From: Aromatoleum toluolicum
GTDB taxonomy: Bacteria > Pseudomonadota > Gammaproteobacteria > Burkholderiales > Rhodocyclaceae
Reading direction: 5' to 3'
NCBI RefSeq assembly: GCF_012911005.2
Contig: NZ_WTVS01000021.1
Coordinates: 23,680-87,679 of the forward strand
Length of the DNA stretch: 64,000 nt
The position numbers and the translations under genes are program-made. Below the pieces are notes generated by a model. That model did no database searches. It was not told the DNA's origin and saw nothing but the letters and a program-made list of their open reading frames with translations. This document shows positions 19,508-29,337 of the stretch, one piece after another (positions within the stretch are counted from its first letter, which is position 1; every line of letters begins with the position of its first letter).

Positions 19508-20469
19508 CGCGTCACCGGCTCGATCGCGTCACCCAGCCGTTGTACTGATCGCAAGGGCACCTCGCCCAGAGCCGTCACGAGATGCGGACCAATGACGCGC
19601 TTGTAGATGTTGATCGCGCCACTCGCGAACGGACCCGGCTCAGCACGCGCCCCGTCATTCGGCTCGATGAACACCGATATGGATGCGAGTCCGTCGCTAT
19701 ACACCATGTGCAGCGCTTCTCCCCGATCCCGGCCGAGGGGCCTGCGCATGACCGACACAAGGGAAAACCCGGCCAGCGGCGCGTTCAGCGCCCACCCACT
19801 GTCCTCCTTGCGCACTTCGACGCCATTGGCCTGGACAATCCGCCAGTCGCTGCTCTTCGTTATGCGCGGACGGAAGGCATCGCTACCGATCTCGCCGCCT
19901 ATCCTTACGTCACTGAAGGTGAATTGCTCGACGATCTCGCCGCGATCATCGACCGTGCGAGCCTTGAGCAGGAGACCCGACTGGAGCTCCGCCCACAGCT
20001 GGTAACCGAAGCGCAGGTCGTCTTTCGGCTCGAGGATGATCTGCTGCGCGTCCAGACCCGCAACCCGGCCCACGCCGCCCTTGCGGATACGATAATTCTC
20101 CGCGAGGCCGCCGAATGCCACCGGCAATCGCGAAGGGAATGCACGGCGGGTACCCGGGCGGTCGATGATCACGGTCTTCTGGTCCGGCAGCACGCAACGC
20201 ACTTCGCTATTGCTGCGGATCACCTCGCGCGGACTGCCGTCGAGCACCTCGAGGCGTTCGTGCTCGCCGTTCGCATCGCTCATGTGCGCGATGCGCGATG
20301 TCTCGAAATTCTTTCCCGACTGATAGATGAAAGTACCGGAGTAATTCAGGCGCTGGCCCGCCGTCGCCATTCGCCCGAGCCAGGACAATGGATCACTCGG
20401 AGACTCCGCAATGGCCGCCGCCTGCATCAATGCCGCGCAGACCGCCAAAACAGCCGAAATCCGCCTCAT
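19504..20469 (-). CDS. rseB: sigma-E factor regulatory protein RseB (MucB)
   Basis: 321 residues from ATG at 20469, overlapping the rseA stop. Signal peptide at about residues 1-21 (AVCAALMQAAAIA). Periplasmic protein that binds RseA and shields it from DegS cleavage, and senses mislocalised lipoproteins or LPS. Family features: LNYSGTFIYQSGKNFETSRIAH near residue 42, with the large lipoprotein-fold N-domain, and a smaller C-domain starting near residue 220 (WALNAPLAGFSLVSVMRRP). Confidence 0.92.
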   Translation of the reverse strand: MRRISAVLAVCAALMQAAAIAESPSDPLSWLGRMATAGQRLNYSGTFIYQSGKNFETSRIAHMSDANGEHERLEVLDGSPREVIRSNSEVRCVLPDQKTVIIDRPGTRRAFPSRLPVAFGGLAENYRIRKGGVGRVAGLDAQQIILEPKDDLRFGYQLWAELQSGLLLKARTVDDRGEIVEQFTFSDVRIGGEIGSDAFRPRITKSSDWRIVQANGVEVRKEDSGWALNAPLAGFSLVSVMRRPLGRDRGEALHMVYSDGLASISVFIEPNDGARAEPGPFASGAINIYKRVIGPHLVTALGEVPLRSVQRLGDAIEPVTR

Positions 20470-21020
20470 CGACCACTGTCCTGCCCGACATCGGAAACGG
20501 TGCGCACGTGCTGGATCACACCTGATATGGGGCCGCCGCCGGACATCGCCTGATGAACGAACACGTATTCGCGCGTCGGGTCCACAGCAACCGGTGTAGG
20601 CGTAACGGCAACCGGACGTACCGCCGTATGCGCCGCGACGGCGGCCGACGTTCGCGCCACGGCAACGGGGCTGCCGGCCCCCGGCCCCTGATCGCTGTAC
20701 AAGGTATGGGCAACCCACCCCACGGCAGCTACGCCCATCACAGAGGCGGCCAGCGGCATCACGGACCGCCACAGCCGCCCGCCCTCCGCCGCGCCGCGCA
20801 CGGGAGGCGCGAGCAAGGTGGGTTCCTCGTCGATGTTCGCCATGACGCGTCCGACAAAACCGGCGTGCCCGTCACGGTCTCCGCGAAGCACGTCACCGAT
20901 CAGGCAGTAAGCCTCCCAGTCGGTGCGCAAGGATCGGTCGCGCCGCATCGACTCAAGAACCGGATGCGCCGATTGCTCGTCGAGGTCACCATCGAGAAGT
21001 GCCGACAATCTGTCCTTCAT
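20466..21020 (-). CDS. rseA: anti-sigma-E factor RseA (MucA)
   Basis: 184 residues from ATG at 21020 (MKDRLSALLDGDLDEQ), the usual anti-sigma N-terminus; a GTG nine bases earlier is possible. The cytoplasmic RseA_N domain (about residues 1-80) binds RpoE. One membrane segment follows at about 88-108 (VMPLAASVMGVAAVGWVAHTL). The periplasmic part ends with YVFVHQAMSGGGPISGVIQHV, a conserved motif of this family. It starts nine bases after the rpoE stop. Confidence 0.9.
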   Translation of the reverse strand: MKDRLSALLDGDLDEQSAHPVLESMRRDRSLRTDWEAYCLIGDVLRGDRDGHAGFVGRVMANIDEEPTLLAPPVRGAAEGGRLWRSVMPLAASVMGVAAVGWVAHTLYSDQGPGAGSPVAVARTSAAVAAHTAVRPVAVTPTPVAVDPTREYVFVHQAMSGGGPISGVIQHVRTVSDVGQDSGR

Positions 21021-21029
21021 GAGTACCAC

Positions 21030-21629
21030 CTACCAACGTTTATCAGGTGCCGTATCCAGCAGCGGCCGCAGTCTTTCAGCTATCGCCTCGCGTGCGCGAA
21101 AGATTCGCGAACGCACGGTTCCGATCGGACAATCCATGATGCTGGCAATTTCCTCGTAGCTCAGCCCTTCGAGCTCACGAAGCATGATCGCCGTACGCAA
21201 CTCCTCCGGCAGAGCCTCCATCGCCTGATCGACCGTCTCGCCGATCTGCCGCGTCATCATCAGACGTTCCGGCGTATTGATATCGCGCAACTGCTCGCCT
21301 TCCTCGAAGGTCTCCGCCTCTTCCGAATCGAATCCGGTCGAAGTCGGCGCCCGTCGTCCTTGCGAAACCAGATAGTTCTTAGCGGTATTGATCCCGATAC
21401 GGTAAAGCCATGTGTAAAAAGCACTATCGCCACGAAACGATCCCAAGGCGCGGTACGCCTTGATGAAGGTTTCCTGGGCCACGTCTTCGACCTCTGCCGA
21501 ATCGCGGATCAAGCGGGACAGCAGCCTGTGCAGCTTGCGCTGGTACTTTGCTACCAGCAAGCCGAAAGCCTGCTTGTCACCGCGCTGCACGCGCTCGACA
21601 AGCTGCTGATCTATCTCGCGATCGCTCAT
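21030..21629 (-). CDS. rpoE: RNA polymerase sigma factor RpoE (AlgU/sigma-E)
   Basis: 199 residues, ECF group 2-type. Region 2 includes DVAQETFIKAYRALGSFRGDSAFYTWLYRIGINTAKNYL. Region 4 includes LPEELRTAIMLRELEGLSYEEIASIMDCPIGTVRSRIFRAREAI. It directs the envelope-stress regulon and heads the operon rpoE-rseA-rseB-rseC-degP-glutaredoxin. Almost all junctions in this operon overlap or touch, so stoichiometry with RseA is probably set by coupling. Confidence 0.96.
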   Translation of the reverse strand: MSDREIDQQLVERVQRGDKQAFGLLVAKYQRKLHRLLSRLIRDSAEVEDVAQETFIKAYRALGSFRGDSAFYTWLYRIGINTAKNYLVSQGRRAPTSTGFDSEEAETFEEGEQLRDINTPERLMMTRQIGETVDQAMEALPEELRTAIMLRELEGLSYEEIASIMDCPIGTVRSRIFRAREAIAERLRPLLDTAPDKRW

Positions 21630-21712
21630 GGGCGGGTCGTTTCACTATGTTGTGCAAAATCCGCGCCAGTATAGCGACCCCGCCCCGTCTACGGCAAAGT
21701 CGAAGCTATCAA

Positions 21713-21739
21713 GAAGACCGACACGCTTTGAAATAGTTC
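21713..21739 (-). promoter_or_regulatory. possible sigma-E type autoregulated promoter of rpoE
   Basis: On the minus strand GAACT (21735-21739) and TCTTC (21713-21717) are 17 bases apart, resembling the AlgU/sigma-E pattern GAACTT-N16/17-TCTGA. A second, housekeeping-like pair (TTGCCG, 18 bases, TATACT) lies between it and the gene. Both are read by eye; autoregulation by sigma-E is usual for this operon. Confidence 0.4.
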
Positions 21740-21810
21740 AGACCGCAAAGTGGTTTTCCCGCACGCGCACAGGCCACGGCGACCAACGTCCCGGAGCGGC
21801 ATATCGAACG

Positions 21811-21839
21811 TGATATAGTTGAAGAATCTGTCGATTCTT
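21811..21839 (+). promoter_or_regulatory. extended -10 promoter and palindrome before nadB
   Basis: TGATATAGT (21811-21819) matches an extended -10 (TGnTATAAT) with no recognisable -35. The predicted start, about 21826, lies inside a perfect 7-bp inverted repeat, AAGAATC (21822-21828) and GATTCTT (21833-21839) around TGTC. This could be an operator at the start site or an RNA hairpin at the 5' end. Confidence 0.5.
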
Positions 21840-21852
21840 GGCACATACGATC

Positions 21853-23436
21853 TTGTCAAAACAATACGACGTACTCATCCTCGGCAGCGGTGCCGCGGGG
21901 CAATCGATCGCCCTGCGCCTGGCAGACAGTCTTAGAGTCGCCCTCGTCACCAAACGCGCGATCTCCGACAGTGCCAGCGCGTGGGCGCAGGGCGGAATCG
22001 CAGCGGTCCTCGACACCTCCGACAGTATCGAAGCCCATATCCAGGACACCTATATCGCGGGCGGCGGCCTGTGTGACCCGAAGGCGACACGCTTTGTCGT
22101 CGAACACGGGAAGGCGGCCATCGAATGGCTGATCGGACGCGGCGTCCCCTTCACGCGCGAGGACCAGTCGAGCCTTGGATATCACCTCACGCGCGAAGGC
22201 GGCCACTCGCACCGGCGCATCATCCATGCGGCGGACGCCACCGGCGCTGCGGTGCAGGCAACGCTGACGGAACAGGTCAGCAAGCACCCCAATATCGACA
22301 TCCTTGAGAACCACATTGCCGTCGACCTGATCCTCGGCGACAAGCTGGGCCTGCCCGACCAGGGCTGCCTTGGCGCCTATGTGCTCGACATCGCCAACGA
22401 CCGCGTCGAAACGATCGGCGCCCGCAGTACCGTCATTGCGACCGGCGGCGCGGGCAAGGTCTATCTATACACGACCAACCCCAGCGTCGCGACCGGCGAT
22501 GGTATCGCCATGGCATGGCGGGCCGGTTGCCGCGCGGCCAACATGGAATTCATCCAGTTCCACCCGACCTGCCTTTATCACCCGCAGGCGAAATCCTTCC
22601 TGATCTCGGAAGCCGTGCGCGGTGAAGGCGGACTGCTGAAATTGCCCGACGGCACCCGATTCATGCCGGCGCACGATGCCCGTGCGGAACTGGCTCCACG
22701 CGACATCGTCGCCCGCGCCATCGACTTCGAGATGAAGAAGCACGGCCTCGACTGCGTCTATCTCGACATCAGCCACAAGCCGGCGGATTGGTTGCGGGAG
22801 CATTTTCCCAATATTCACGCGCGCTGCCTGGAACTGGGAATCGACATCACGCGAGAGGGAATTCCCGTCGTTCCTGCGGCTCACTACACCTGCGGGGGCA
22901 TCGTTACCGATCTTGCCGCACGAACCGACGTGCCGGGCCTCTACTCGGTCGGCGAATCCGCGTACACGGGCCTTCACGGCGCGAACCGCCTCGCCAGCAA
23001 CTCGCTCCTCGAATGCCTGGTCTTTGGCGAGGCGGCAGCGAACGACATCCTTTCCCAACCGCGCCGCCCCCTGCCCCGACTCCCGGACTGGGACGAGAGC
23101 CGCGTGACCGACGCCGACGAAGAAGTCGTGATCTCGCACAACTGGGCCGAACTGCGGCGGTTCATGTGGGACTATGTCGGCATCGTGCGCACGACCAAGC
23201 GCCTGCAGCGTGCGCAGCACCGCATCCGCCTGCTGTCGCGCGAAATCAACGAGTTCTATTCGCACTTCCGCGTCAGCAATGATCTGATCGAACTGCGCAA
23301 TCTCGTCGTCACTGCCGACCTGATCGTGCGCTGCGCCCTCCGCCGCAAGGAAAGCCGCGGCCTGCACAGCTCGCGCGATTACCCGGACACACTGCCGGTC
23401 GCACGCCCCACCGTCCTGCGCCCGCACCGGCGCTGA
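21853..23436 (+). CDS. nadB: L-aspartate oxidase
   Basis: 527 residues from TTG at 21853, giving [20 protein letters not shown] right at the start, which fits the family better than the TTG at 21838; no ATG is available upstream. FAD-dependent oxidation of aspartate to iminoaspartate, first step of NAD synthesis. Motifs: GSGAAG dinucleotide fold, [38 protein letters not shown] and [15 protein letters not shown]. The C-terminal helical domain holds the Arg-rich segment [12 protein letters not shown]. Only plus-strand gene between the sigma-E and fatty-acid operons. Confidence 0.94.
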   Translation: MSKQYDVLILGSGAAGQSIALRLADSLRVALVTKRAISDSASAWAQGGIAAVLDTSDSIEAHIQDTYIAGGGLCDPKATRFVVEHGKAAIEWLIGRGVPFTREDQSSLGYHLTREGGHSHRRIIHAADATGAAVQATLTEQVSKHPNIDILENHIAVDLILGDKLGLPDQGCLGAYVLDIANDRVETIGARSTVIATGGAGKVYLYTTNPSVATGDGIAMAWRAGCRAANMEFIQFHPTCLYHPQAKSFLISEAVRGEGGLLKLPDGTRFMPAHDARAELAPRDIVARAIDFEMKKHGLDCVYLDISHKPADWLREHFPNIHARCLELGIDITREGIPVVPAAHYTCGGIVTDLAARTDVPGLYSVGESAYTGLHGANRLASNSLLECLVFGEAAANDILSQPRRPLPRLPDWDESRVTDADEEVVISHNWAELRRFMWDYVGIVRTTKRLQRAQHRIRLLSREINEFYSHFRVSNDLIELRNLVVTADLIVRCALRRKESRGLHSSRDYPDTLPVARPTVLRPHRR

Positions 23437-23478
23437 GGGAAGGCACGCATCGGCCGTAACGGGTTCGCCCCCACGAGT

Positions 23479-23964
23479 TCAGCGTTGCTCGGGTGCATCG
23501 CCCCCGGACTCGTCCGTCCGGGCAGCACCGGCCTTGTGCCTGAGCCAGATCTTCAGGCCCCGCCACTCGGCGTCACTGACATTTCCACGCACGAGCATCA
23601 GCGCCCCGCGCATCGATCTGCGAGACGAATGTCGCACCCGCGTACCGCGCCAGTGAATCCACACCGCCCAGCCGAAATCGACGCAACCCGGCTCGGGCAC
23701 CGCGTACACCGTTCGGCGCCCGTGGCCGTCGGGATCCACGCTCAGTTCGCCATCGTCCTGGAGGACCAGACGCACGCGCGCCTTCTCCCGTTCGCCGCGG
23801 ATCGCCGAGCGCAGCGAGATTCCCAGTCCCACGACGACGACGATGACAAGCGGCGGCGGAAAGGACGATCGCAGAAATGCAAACGCCGCGATCGCATGGA
23901 TCGCGGCGTTCAACAGCAACATCAACTTCGACGGGCGAAGCCCGAGTTCAAGCGGGTAGCGCAC
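23479..23964 (-). CDS. YgfX/CptA-like membrane protein
   Basis: 161 residues from GTG at 23964. Two adjacent hydrophobic segments (about residues 13-32 and 36-52: LMLLLNAAIHAIAAFAFL, PPLVIVVVVGLGISL) and a soluble C-terminal domain with the WIHWRGTR-like stretch; the tail is charged. The layout resembles YgfX (CptA), which in E. coli pairs with SdhE and affects MreB/FtsZ. No sdhE is next to it here. It starts 19 bases after fabF on the same strand and is probably the last gene of the fab operon. Similarity is moderate. Confidence 0.6.
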   Translation of the reverse strand: MRYPLELGLRPSKLMLLLNAAIHAIAAFAFLRSSFPPPLVIVVVVGLGISLRSAIRGEREKARVRLVLQDDGELSVDPDGHGRRTVYAVPEPGCVDFGWAVWIHWRGTRVRHSSRRSMRGALMLVRGNVSDAEWRGLKIWLRHKAGAARTDESGGDAPEQR

Positions 23965-23983
23965 GGGCTACCTCACCGATGAC

Positions 23984-25222
23984 TCAGACGCGGCGGAACG
24001 CGATGGTTCCGTTGGTGCCGCCAAAACCGAACGAGTTCGACAGCGCGGCGCGAATCTCCATCGGGCGTGCCCTGTTCGCGACATAGTCGAGATCGCAGCC
24101 TTCGTCCTGCTCGAAGATGTTGATCGTCGGCGGAGCGATCTGATTATGGATCGCCAAGGTCGTGAACACCGCCTCGACGCCCCCGGCTGCGCCAAGCAGG
24201 TGACCGGTCATCGACTTGGTCGAATTCACCGCGATCGACTTCGCGCGGTCGCCAAAGCACCGCTTGACTGCCGTCGTTTCGGCCAGATCGCCGAGCGGGG
24301 TCGATGTTCCGTGCGCGTTGATATAGTCGACTTCGTCGAGCGCCATGCCGGCATCGCGCATCGCATTCGTCATGCAGCGCGCAGCGCCGTTGCCGTCCTC
24401 GCACGGTGCGGTCATGTGGTAGGCGTCGGCGCTCATGCCAAAGCCGGCGACTTCGGCATAGATCTTCGCGCCACGCGCCTTCGCATGCTCATATTCTTCG
24501 AGCACGAGTACGCCAGCCCCCTCCCCGAGCACGAAGCCGTCGCGCCCCTTGTCCCACGGACGGCTCGCCGTCTGCGGATCGTCGTTGCGCGTGGAAAGCG
24601 CACGGGCGGAGGCAAATCCACCAACGGCAAGCGGCGTCACCGTCGACTCGGCTCCGCCGGCGATCATCACGTCGGCGTCGCCGTACTGGATGAGACGCGC
24701 GGCTTCGCCGATGCAATGCGTAGCGGTCGTACAGGCGGTAACCATCGCCAGGCACGGCCCCTTGAGGCCGAACATGATCGACAGATTGCCCGCGATCATG
24801 TTGATGATCGTGCCGGGAATGAAGAACGGGGAAATCTTGCGCGCCCCCGCCTTCAGGAAATCGTCATGCGTGGATTCGATCATCGGCAGGCCGCCGATGC
24901 CCGAGCCCAGATTGACGCCGATACGCTCGGCGTTCTCCGCGGTAACCTGCAGGCCGGCATCCTTGAACGCCTGGATGCCAGCGGCCATGCCGTAATGGAT
25001 GAACACATCCATGCGGCGGGCCTCCTTCGGCGAGAGATACGCGTCGATGTCGAACCCCTTCACCTCACCGGCGATTTTCACCGGGAAGTTCGTGGTATCG
25101 AAGCGCGTGATCTCGCCAATACCGGAGCGGCCGTTGACAATGTTGTCCCAGGCCTCCGGAACGGTATTGCCGACCGGGGAAATGATGCCCAGACCGGTAA
25201 TGACGACTCTGCGACGGGTCAA
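23984..25222 (-). CDS. fabF: beta-ketoacyl-ACP synthase II
   Basis: 412 residues from TTG at 25222, with GGAGCG at good spacing. It elongates acyl-ACP with malonyl-ACP. Thiolase-fold enzyme with nucleophile C164 ([10 protein letters not shown]), histidines in [12 protein letters not shown] (about 304) and [13 protein letters not shown] (about 341), and the FGFGGTNG C-terminal loop. It follows acpP by 21 bases in the order fabG-acpP-fabF typical of proteobacteria. Confidence 0.96.
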   Translation of the reverse strand: MTRRRVVITGLGIISPVGNTVPEAWDNIVNGRSGIGEITRFDTTNFPVKIAGEVKGFDIDAYLSPKEARRMDVFIHYGMAAGIQAFKDAGLQVTAENAERIGVNLGSGIGGLPMIESTHDDFLKAGARKISPFFIPGTIINMIAGNLSIMFGLKGPCLAMVTACTTATHCIGEAARLIQYGDADVMIAGGAESTVTPLAVGGFASARALSTRNDDPQTASRPWDKGRDGFVLGEGAGVLVLEEYEHAKARGAKIYAEVAGFGMSADAYHMTAPCEDGNGAARCMTNAMRDAGMALDEVDYINAHGTSTPLGDLAETTAVKRCFGDRAKSIAVNSTKSMTGHLLGAAGGVEAVFTTLAIHNQIAPPTINIFEQDEGCDLDYVANRARPMEIRAALSNSFGFGGTNGTIAFRRV

Positions 25223-25243
25223 TGTTCGCTCCGGTAATCAGTC

Positions 25244-25483
25244 TTACTTCTTCAGGTGGGCGTTGACGTAGTCAATCGCCTGCTGAACCGTGGTGATCTT
25301 CTCAGCTTCCTCGTCCGGGATTTCGCACTCGAACTCTTCCTCGAGGGCCATGACCAGTTCCACGGTATCCAGCGAATCCGCGCCCAGATCGTCGACGAAC
25401 GAGGATTCGATCTTGATTTCCGACTCGTTCACACCAAGTTGTTCGGCGACAATTTTCTTGACGCGCTGCTCGATGTTCTCCAT
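25244..25483 (-). CDS. acpP: acyl carrier protein
   Basis: 79 residues, strongly acidic. The 4'-phosphopantetheine is attached to the serine of [18 protein letters not shown] (about residue 37) by AcpS, encoded at 10.8 kb. A strong AAGGAG site lies seven bases before the ATG, fitting the very high expression of this protein. It carries acyl chains for the neighbouring FabD/G/F and for lipid A and phospholipid synthesis. Confidence 0.98.
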   Translation of the reverse strand: MENIEQRVKKIVAEQLGVNESEIKIESSFVDDLGADSLDTVELVMALEEEFECEIPDEEAEKITTVQQAIDYVNAHLKK

Positions 25484-25536
25484 GAACTAACTCCTTCCCA
25501 GAATGATCCAGATATGTAAGAAAAAAAGCCGGCGTA

Positions 25537-25545
25537 TTCTACCAA
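25537..25545 (-). promoter_or_regulatory. possible internal promoter for acpP-fabF
   Basis: On the minus strand TGGTAGAAT is an extended -10 (TGnTAnAAT) in the 93-base fabG-acpP gap, about 54 bases before the acpP ATG. No good -35 is seen. Separate high-level transcription of acpP is known in other proteobacteria, which makes this plausible. Confidence 0.4.
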
Positions 25546-25576
25546 AAAGGATGAGAACCGCTATCGCCGCCGGCGA

Positions 25577-26326
25577 TTACGACATGTACATGCCGCCATT
25601 CACGTGCAGGGTCGTGCCCGTAACGTAGGCAGCAGCGGGCGAGGCCAGGAAGGCCACCGCTCCGGCGATTTCTTCGGGACGCCCGAGACGGCCGAGGGCG
25701 ATGTTGCCCAACAGCGCGTCGCGGGCCGCTTCCGGCAACGCACGGGTCATGTCGGTGTCGATGAAGCCCGGCGCCACGCAATTGACGGTGATATTGCGGC
25801 TACCCAGCTCACGCGCCAGCGCGCGGCTCATGCCCGCGACGCCGGCCTTCGCGGCCGCGTAGTTCGCCTGCCCAGGGTTGCCGGCGCTGCCAACCACGGA
25901 CGTGACGTTGATGATGCGGCCGCCCCGTGCCTTCATCATGCCACGCATGACGAGGCGCGACATGCGGAACACCGCCTTCAGGTTGGTGTCGATGACGGCA
26001 TCCCACTCCTCGTCCTTCATCCGCATCGCGAGGTTGTCGCGCGTAATGCCGGCATTGTTCACGAGGATGCCGACGGCGCCGAAGCGCTTCTCGATGTCGC
26101 CGATGGCCGCTTCGCACGCGGCGGCGTCGGTAACGTTGAGCGCCATTCCGCACCCCGTGATGCCCGCTTCCCGCAGACCATTTTCGATATCGGCGGCACC
26201 GGCCTCCGAAGTTGCCGTGCCGACGACGGTCGCGCCCAGTCGGCCCAGTTCGAGCGCCACCGCGCGTCCGATCCCGCGGGACGCGCCGGTCACGAGGGCC
26301 ACCTGCCCTTCGAGCGAAAAACTCAT
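25577..26326 (-). CDS. fabG: 3-oxoacyl-ACP reductase
   Basis: 249 residues from ATG at 26326, with GAGGTGA five bases upstream. NADPH-dependent short-chain dehydrogenase reducing beta-ketoacyl-ACP. Motifs: TGASRGIGRA nucleotide fold (about 13-22), NNAGITRD, the serine in NVTSVVGSAG, and YAAAKAG with the catalytic Tyr and Lys. The C-terminus VTGTTLHVNGGMYM is typical of FabG. It starts four bases after the fabD stop. Confidence 0.96.
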   Translation of the reverse strand: MSFSLEGQVALVTGASRGIGRAVALELGRLGATVVGTATSEAGAADIENGLREAGITGCGMALNVTDAAACEAAIGDIEKRFGAVGILVNNAGITRDNLAMRMKDEEWDAVIDTNLKAVFRMSRLVMRGMMKARGGRIINVTSVVGSAGNPGQANYAAAKAGVAGMSRALARELGSRNITVNCVAPGFIDTDMTRALPEAARDALLGNIALGRLGRPEEIAGAVAFLASPAAAYVTGTTLHVNGGMYMS

Positions 26327-26330
26327 CAAA

Positions 26331-27260
26331 TCACCTCAAGGCCGCAATGGATTGTTCGAGACTCGCGGCGTCGTGAATCGAGCCGCCCTGCACATCTCCC
26401 GCGATGCGCTTCGTCATGCCCGCAAGCACCTTGCCCGGCCCGCACTCGAGGACGTGCCCCATGCCGCGGCGCGCCATCTCCTGAACCAGCTCGATCCAGC
26501 GCACCGGCGAGAAGGCCTGGCGCACGAGAGCGTCGCGGATCCTCGCGGGGTCATCGTACACGGCAACGTCCACATTGTTGATCACGGAAATTTCAGGCTT
26601 GCCGATCGTTACTGCGGCGAGTCGCTCGGCGAGTCGCTCCGCCGCCGGCTTCATCAGCGCACAGTGGAACGGAGCGCTCACCGGCAGCAGCATCGCGCGC
26701 TTGGCGCCGCGTGCCTTCGCTGCCTCGATCGCGCGCTCGACCGCCCCCTTCGCCCCGGCGATTACGATCTGGCCGGGGGCATTCAGGTTCGCAGCCTCGA
26801 CGACTTCGCCCTGAGCCGCTTCGGCACAGGCTTCGCGAACGGCTTCGACTTCCAGGCCGAGCAACGCGGCCATGGCGCCTTCACCGGCCGGAACGGCCTC
26901 CTGCATTGCCTGCGCGCGGAAACGTACGAGGGGCACAGCATCGGCAAAGGCCATCGCACCGGCAGCGACGAGGGCGGAATACTCACCGAGGCTGTGGCCC
27001 GCAACCAGCTGCGGCTTCGGGCCGTCCGCAGCAAGCCAGGCGCGATACGCGGCGACACCAGCCGTGAGCATCAGCGGCTGGGTATTGACCGTCAGCGCGA
27101 GACGTTCGGCCGGCCCGTCAATGACCATTTGCCAGAGATCCTCGCCAAGCGCATCGGACGCCTCGGCGAAGGTGTCGCGGATCTCGGCTCGGTCGCCATA
27201 GCCCGCCATCATTCCGACCGATTGGGACCCCTGTCCCGGGAACACCAGAGCAAAAGCCAT
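26331..27260 (-). CDS. fabD: malonyl-CoA:ACP transacylase
   Basis: 309 residues. It loads malonyl groups onto AcpP. The nucleophile is S90 in GHSLGEYSAL, with H199 in SAPFHCALM. The N-terminus FVFPGQGSQ-like (ALVFPGQGSQSVGMM) and the oxyanion glutamine are present. It lies between fabH and fabG with gaps of 15 and four bases, part of one operon. Confidence 0.96.
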   Translation of the reverse strand: MAFALVFPGQGSQSVGMMAGYGDRAEIRDTFAEASDALGEDLWQMVIDGPAERLALTVNTQPLMLTAGVAAYRAWLAADGPKPQLVAGHSLGEYSALVAAGAMAFADAVPLVRFRAQAMQEAVPAGEGAMAALLGLEVEAVREACAEAAQGEVVEAANLNAPGQIVIAGAKGAVERAIEAAKARGAKRAMLLPVSAPFHCALMKPAAERLAERLAAVTIGKPEISVINNVDVAVYDDPARIRDALVRQAFSPVRWIELVQEMARRGMGHVLECGPGKVLAGMTKRIAGDVQGGSIHDAASLEQSIAALR

Positions 27261-27275
27261 TGTTCTTGTCCTGTC

Positions 27276-28241
27276 TCAGAATTGGAGCAGCGCTGCGCCC
27301 CACGTGAAGCCGCCACCGACGCCTTCGACGATGATCCGCTGGCCCGCACGGATGCGCCCGTCGCGCACGGCCAGATCGAGGGCGAGCGGAATCGAAGCCG
27401 CCGACGTATTGCCATGCCGATCGACCGTCGCGATGACCTTGTCCATCGGCACGCCGAGCCGCTTCGCGGTCGCCTGGATGATGCGGATGTTGGCCTGATG
27501 CGGGATCAGCCAGTCGACCGTCTCGGGCTGCACGCCAGCGTCTGCGAGGACCTCGTGCGCGACTTCGCCGAGTACCTTGACCGCAAACTTGAACACCGCC
27601 TGGCCGTCCATGCGCAAGAAGGGGTCGCCGATCACTTGGCCTGAGGCCACCCCGCCGGGCACGCACAAGATGGGATGATGGCTGCCGTCCGCGTGCAGAG
27701 CGGTAGCCAGGATACCCGGCGCATCGGACGCCTCGAGCACGACTGCGCCCGCCCCGTCGCCGAACAGCACGCAGGTGCCGCGGTCTGACCAGTCGAGAAT
27801 GCGCGAGAACACTTCCGCACCAACCACCAGCGCGCGCTTGTGACTGCCCGAGCGGATGAACTTCTCGGCGATCGTCAGGCCGTAGACAAAGCCGGTGCAA
27901 ACGGCCTGCACGTCGAAAGCCGCAGCGCCGTTACGGATCCCCAGCTTTGCCTGCAGCAGGGCCGCAGTGCTCGGGAAGATACAGTCCGGAGTGGAGGTAG
28001 CGACGACGACGAGATCGATGTCTTCGGGCTGCAGACCCGCGGCCGCAATGGCGCGACGGCTCGCTTCGCAGGCGAGATCGCTCGACGTGACGTCGCTTGC
28101 CGCGAGGTGCCGCGTGCGGATCCCCGTGCGCTCGACGATCCAATCATTCGACGTGTCGATGCCGCGGGCGACGAGATCGTCATTACTGACAGGCTCGCCC
28201 GGCAGGAAACTCCCGGTGCCGGCGATTCGTGCATAGATCAT
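27276..28241 (-). CDS. fabH: beta-ketoacyl-ACP synthase III
   Basis: 321 residues. It starts fatty-acid synthesis by condensing acetyl-CoA with malonyl-ACP. The catalytic triad is C115 ([13 protein letters not shown]), H248 ([11 protein letters not shown]) and N278 ([13 protein letters not shown]). The C-terminal [13 protein letters not shown] is characteristic. Its ATG overlaps the plsX stop (ATGA). Confidence 0.96.
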   Translation of the reverse strand: MIYARIAGTGSFLPGEPVSNDDLVARGIDTSNDWIVERTGIRTRHLAASDVTSSDLACEASRRAIAAAGLQPEDIDLVVVATSTPDCIFPSTAALLQAKLGIRNGAAAFDVQAVCTGFVYGLTIAEKFIRSGSHKRALVVGAEVFSRILDWSDRGTCVLFGDGAGAVVLEASDAPGILATALHADGSHHPILCVPGGVASGQVIGDPFLRMDGQAVFKFAVKVLGEVAHEVLADAGVQPETVDWLIPHQANIRIIQATAKRLGVPMDKVIATVDRHGNTSAASIPLALDLAVRDGRIRAGQRIIVEGVGGGFTWGAALLQF

Positions 28242-29251
28242 GCTGCTCTCCCCATTGCCGTCATGCGCTCGCTAATGCGTTCGACGAGCCGGTTCGACGC
28301 AGCCTCGGCAGCGCGGTGAATGGCCTGCTCGAACGCATATGCGTCGGCAGAGCCGTGGCTCTTGACCACCACGCCGCGCAGACCGACCAGGGCCGCACCG
28401 TTATAACGACGATGATCGACACGGCTCTTGAAACGCTTGAGCGCGGGCATTGCGACGACCGCCATGGCCTTGGTCAGCAGGCTGCGGCTGAATTCTTCCT
28501 TGAGGAATGCAGCAAGCATTTGCGCCAACCCCTCGGACGTCTTCAACGCCACGTTGCCGACAAACCCATCGCAAACGACGACGTCAGTCGTCCCCTTGTA
28601 GATATCGTCGCCTTCCACGTTGCCGTAGAAGTTCAGGCCGCTTCCGCGCAGCAGTTCGCCGGCGCGCTTGACGACATCGTTGCCCTTGATCGCCTCTTCG
28701 CCGATGTTGAGCAGCCCTACCGACGGACGGTCGACGTGCTCGATCGCGGACACGAGCATCGCCCCCATGATGCCAAACTGGAGCAGGTGCTCGGGCTCGC
28801 AATCTACGTTGGCGCCGAGGTCGAGCACATACACCTGCCCCTTGCGAGTGGGCAGGATTGTCGCGATTGCAGGCCGATCGATGCCCTCTAGCGTCTTGAG
28901 AACGAAACGCGAGATCGCCATCAATGCGCCGGTATTGCCCGCGGACACTGCCGCCTGGGCCGTGCCGGCTTTCACCAGATCGACCGCGACACGCATCGAT
29001 GAATCCTTCTTCGTGCGCATCGCGATCGCCGGCGGATCGTCCATCTCGACAACCTGAGACGCTGCACGGACCGACAGGCGATCCGCGAAACCGTTGCCGA
29101 TGGCCGCCACGGCCTGATCGAGCGCGTCCTGGCGCCCGACCAGAATCACCTTGGCCTCGGGATGGTTGCGCAGGAAGGCCCGCGCGGCCGGCACCGTCAC
29201 GGACGGACCATGATCGCCGCCCATGCAATCTATCGCAACGGTGACACCCAT
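28238..29251 (-). CDS. plsX: phosphate acyltransferase PlsX
   Basis: 337 residues. It makes acyl-phosphate from acyl-ACP for glycerol-3-phosphate acylation by PlsY, linking fatty-acid and phospholipid synthesis. Family signatures: [19 protein letters not shown] at the N-terminus, [25 protein letters not shown] and [17 protein letters not shown]. Gene order rpmF-plsX-fabH is the conserved one. Confidence 0.95.
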   Translation of the reverse strand: MGVTVAIDCMGGDHGPSVTVPAARAFLRNHPEAKVILVGRQDALDQAVAAIGNGFADRLSVRAASQVVEMDDPPAIAMRTKKDSSMRVAVDLVKAGTAQAAVSAGNTGALMAISRFVLKTLEGIDRPAIATILPTRKGQVYVLDLGANVDCEPEHLLQFGIMGAMLVSAIEHVDRPSVGLLNIGEEAIKGNDVVKRAGELLRGSGLNFYGNVEGDDIYKGTTDVVVCDGFVGNVALKTSEGLAQMLAAFLKEEFSRSLLTKAMAVVAMPALKRFKSRVDHRRYNGAALVGLRGVVVKSHGSADAYAFEQAIHRAAEAASNRLVERISERMTAMGRAA

Positions 29252-29337
29252 GGAGCTTTCGTGCGCCTCGAACAGGAACTCAGGATGAAAAAACGGCGCA
29301 GACGCCCTAAGCGCCGCGCCGCTTTGGAAGACAGGAC

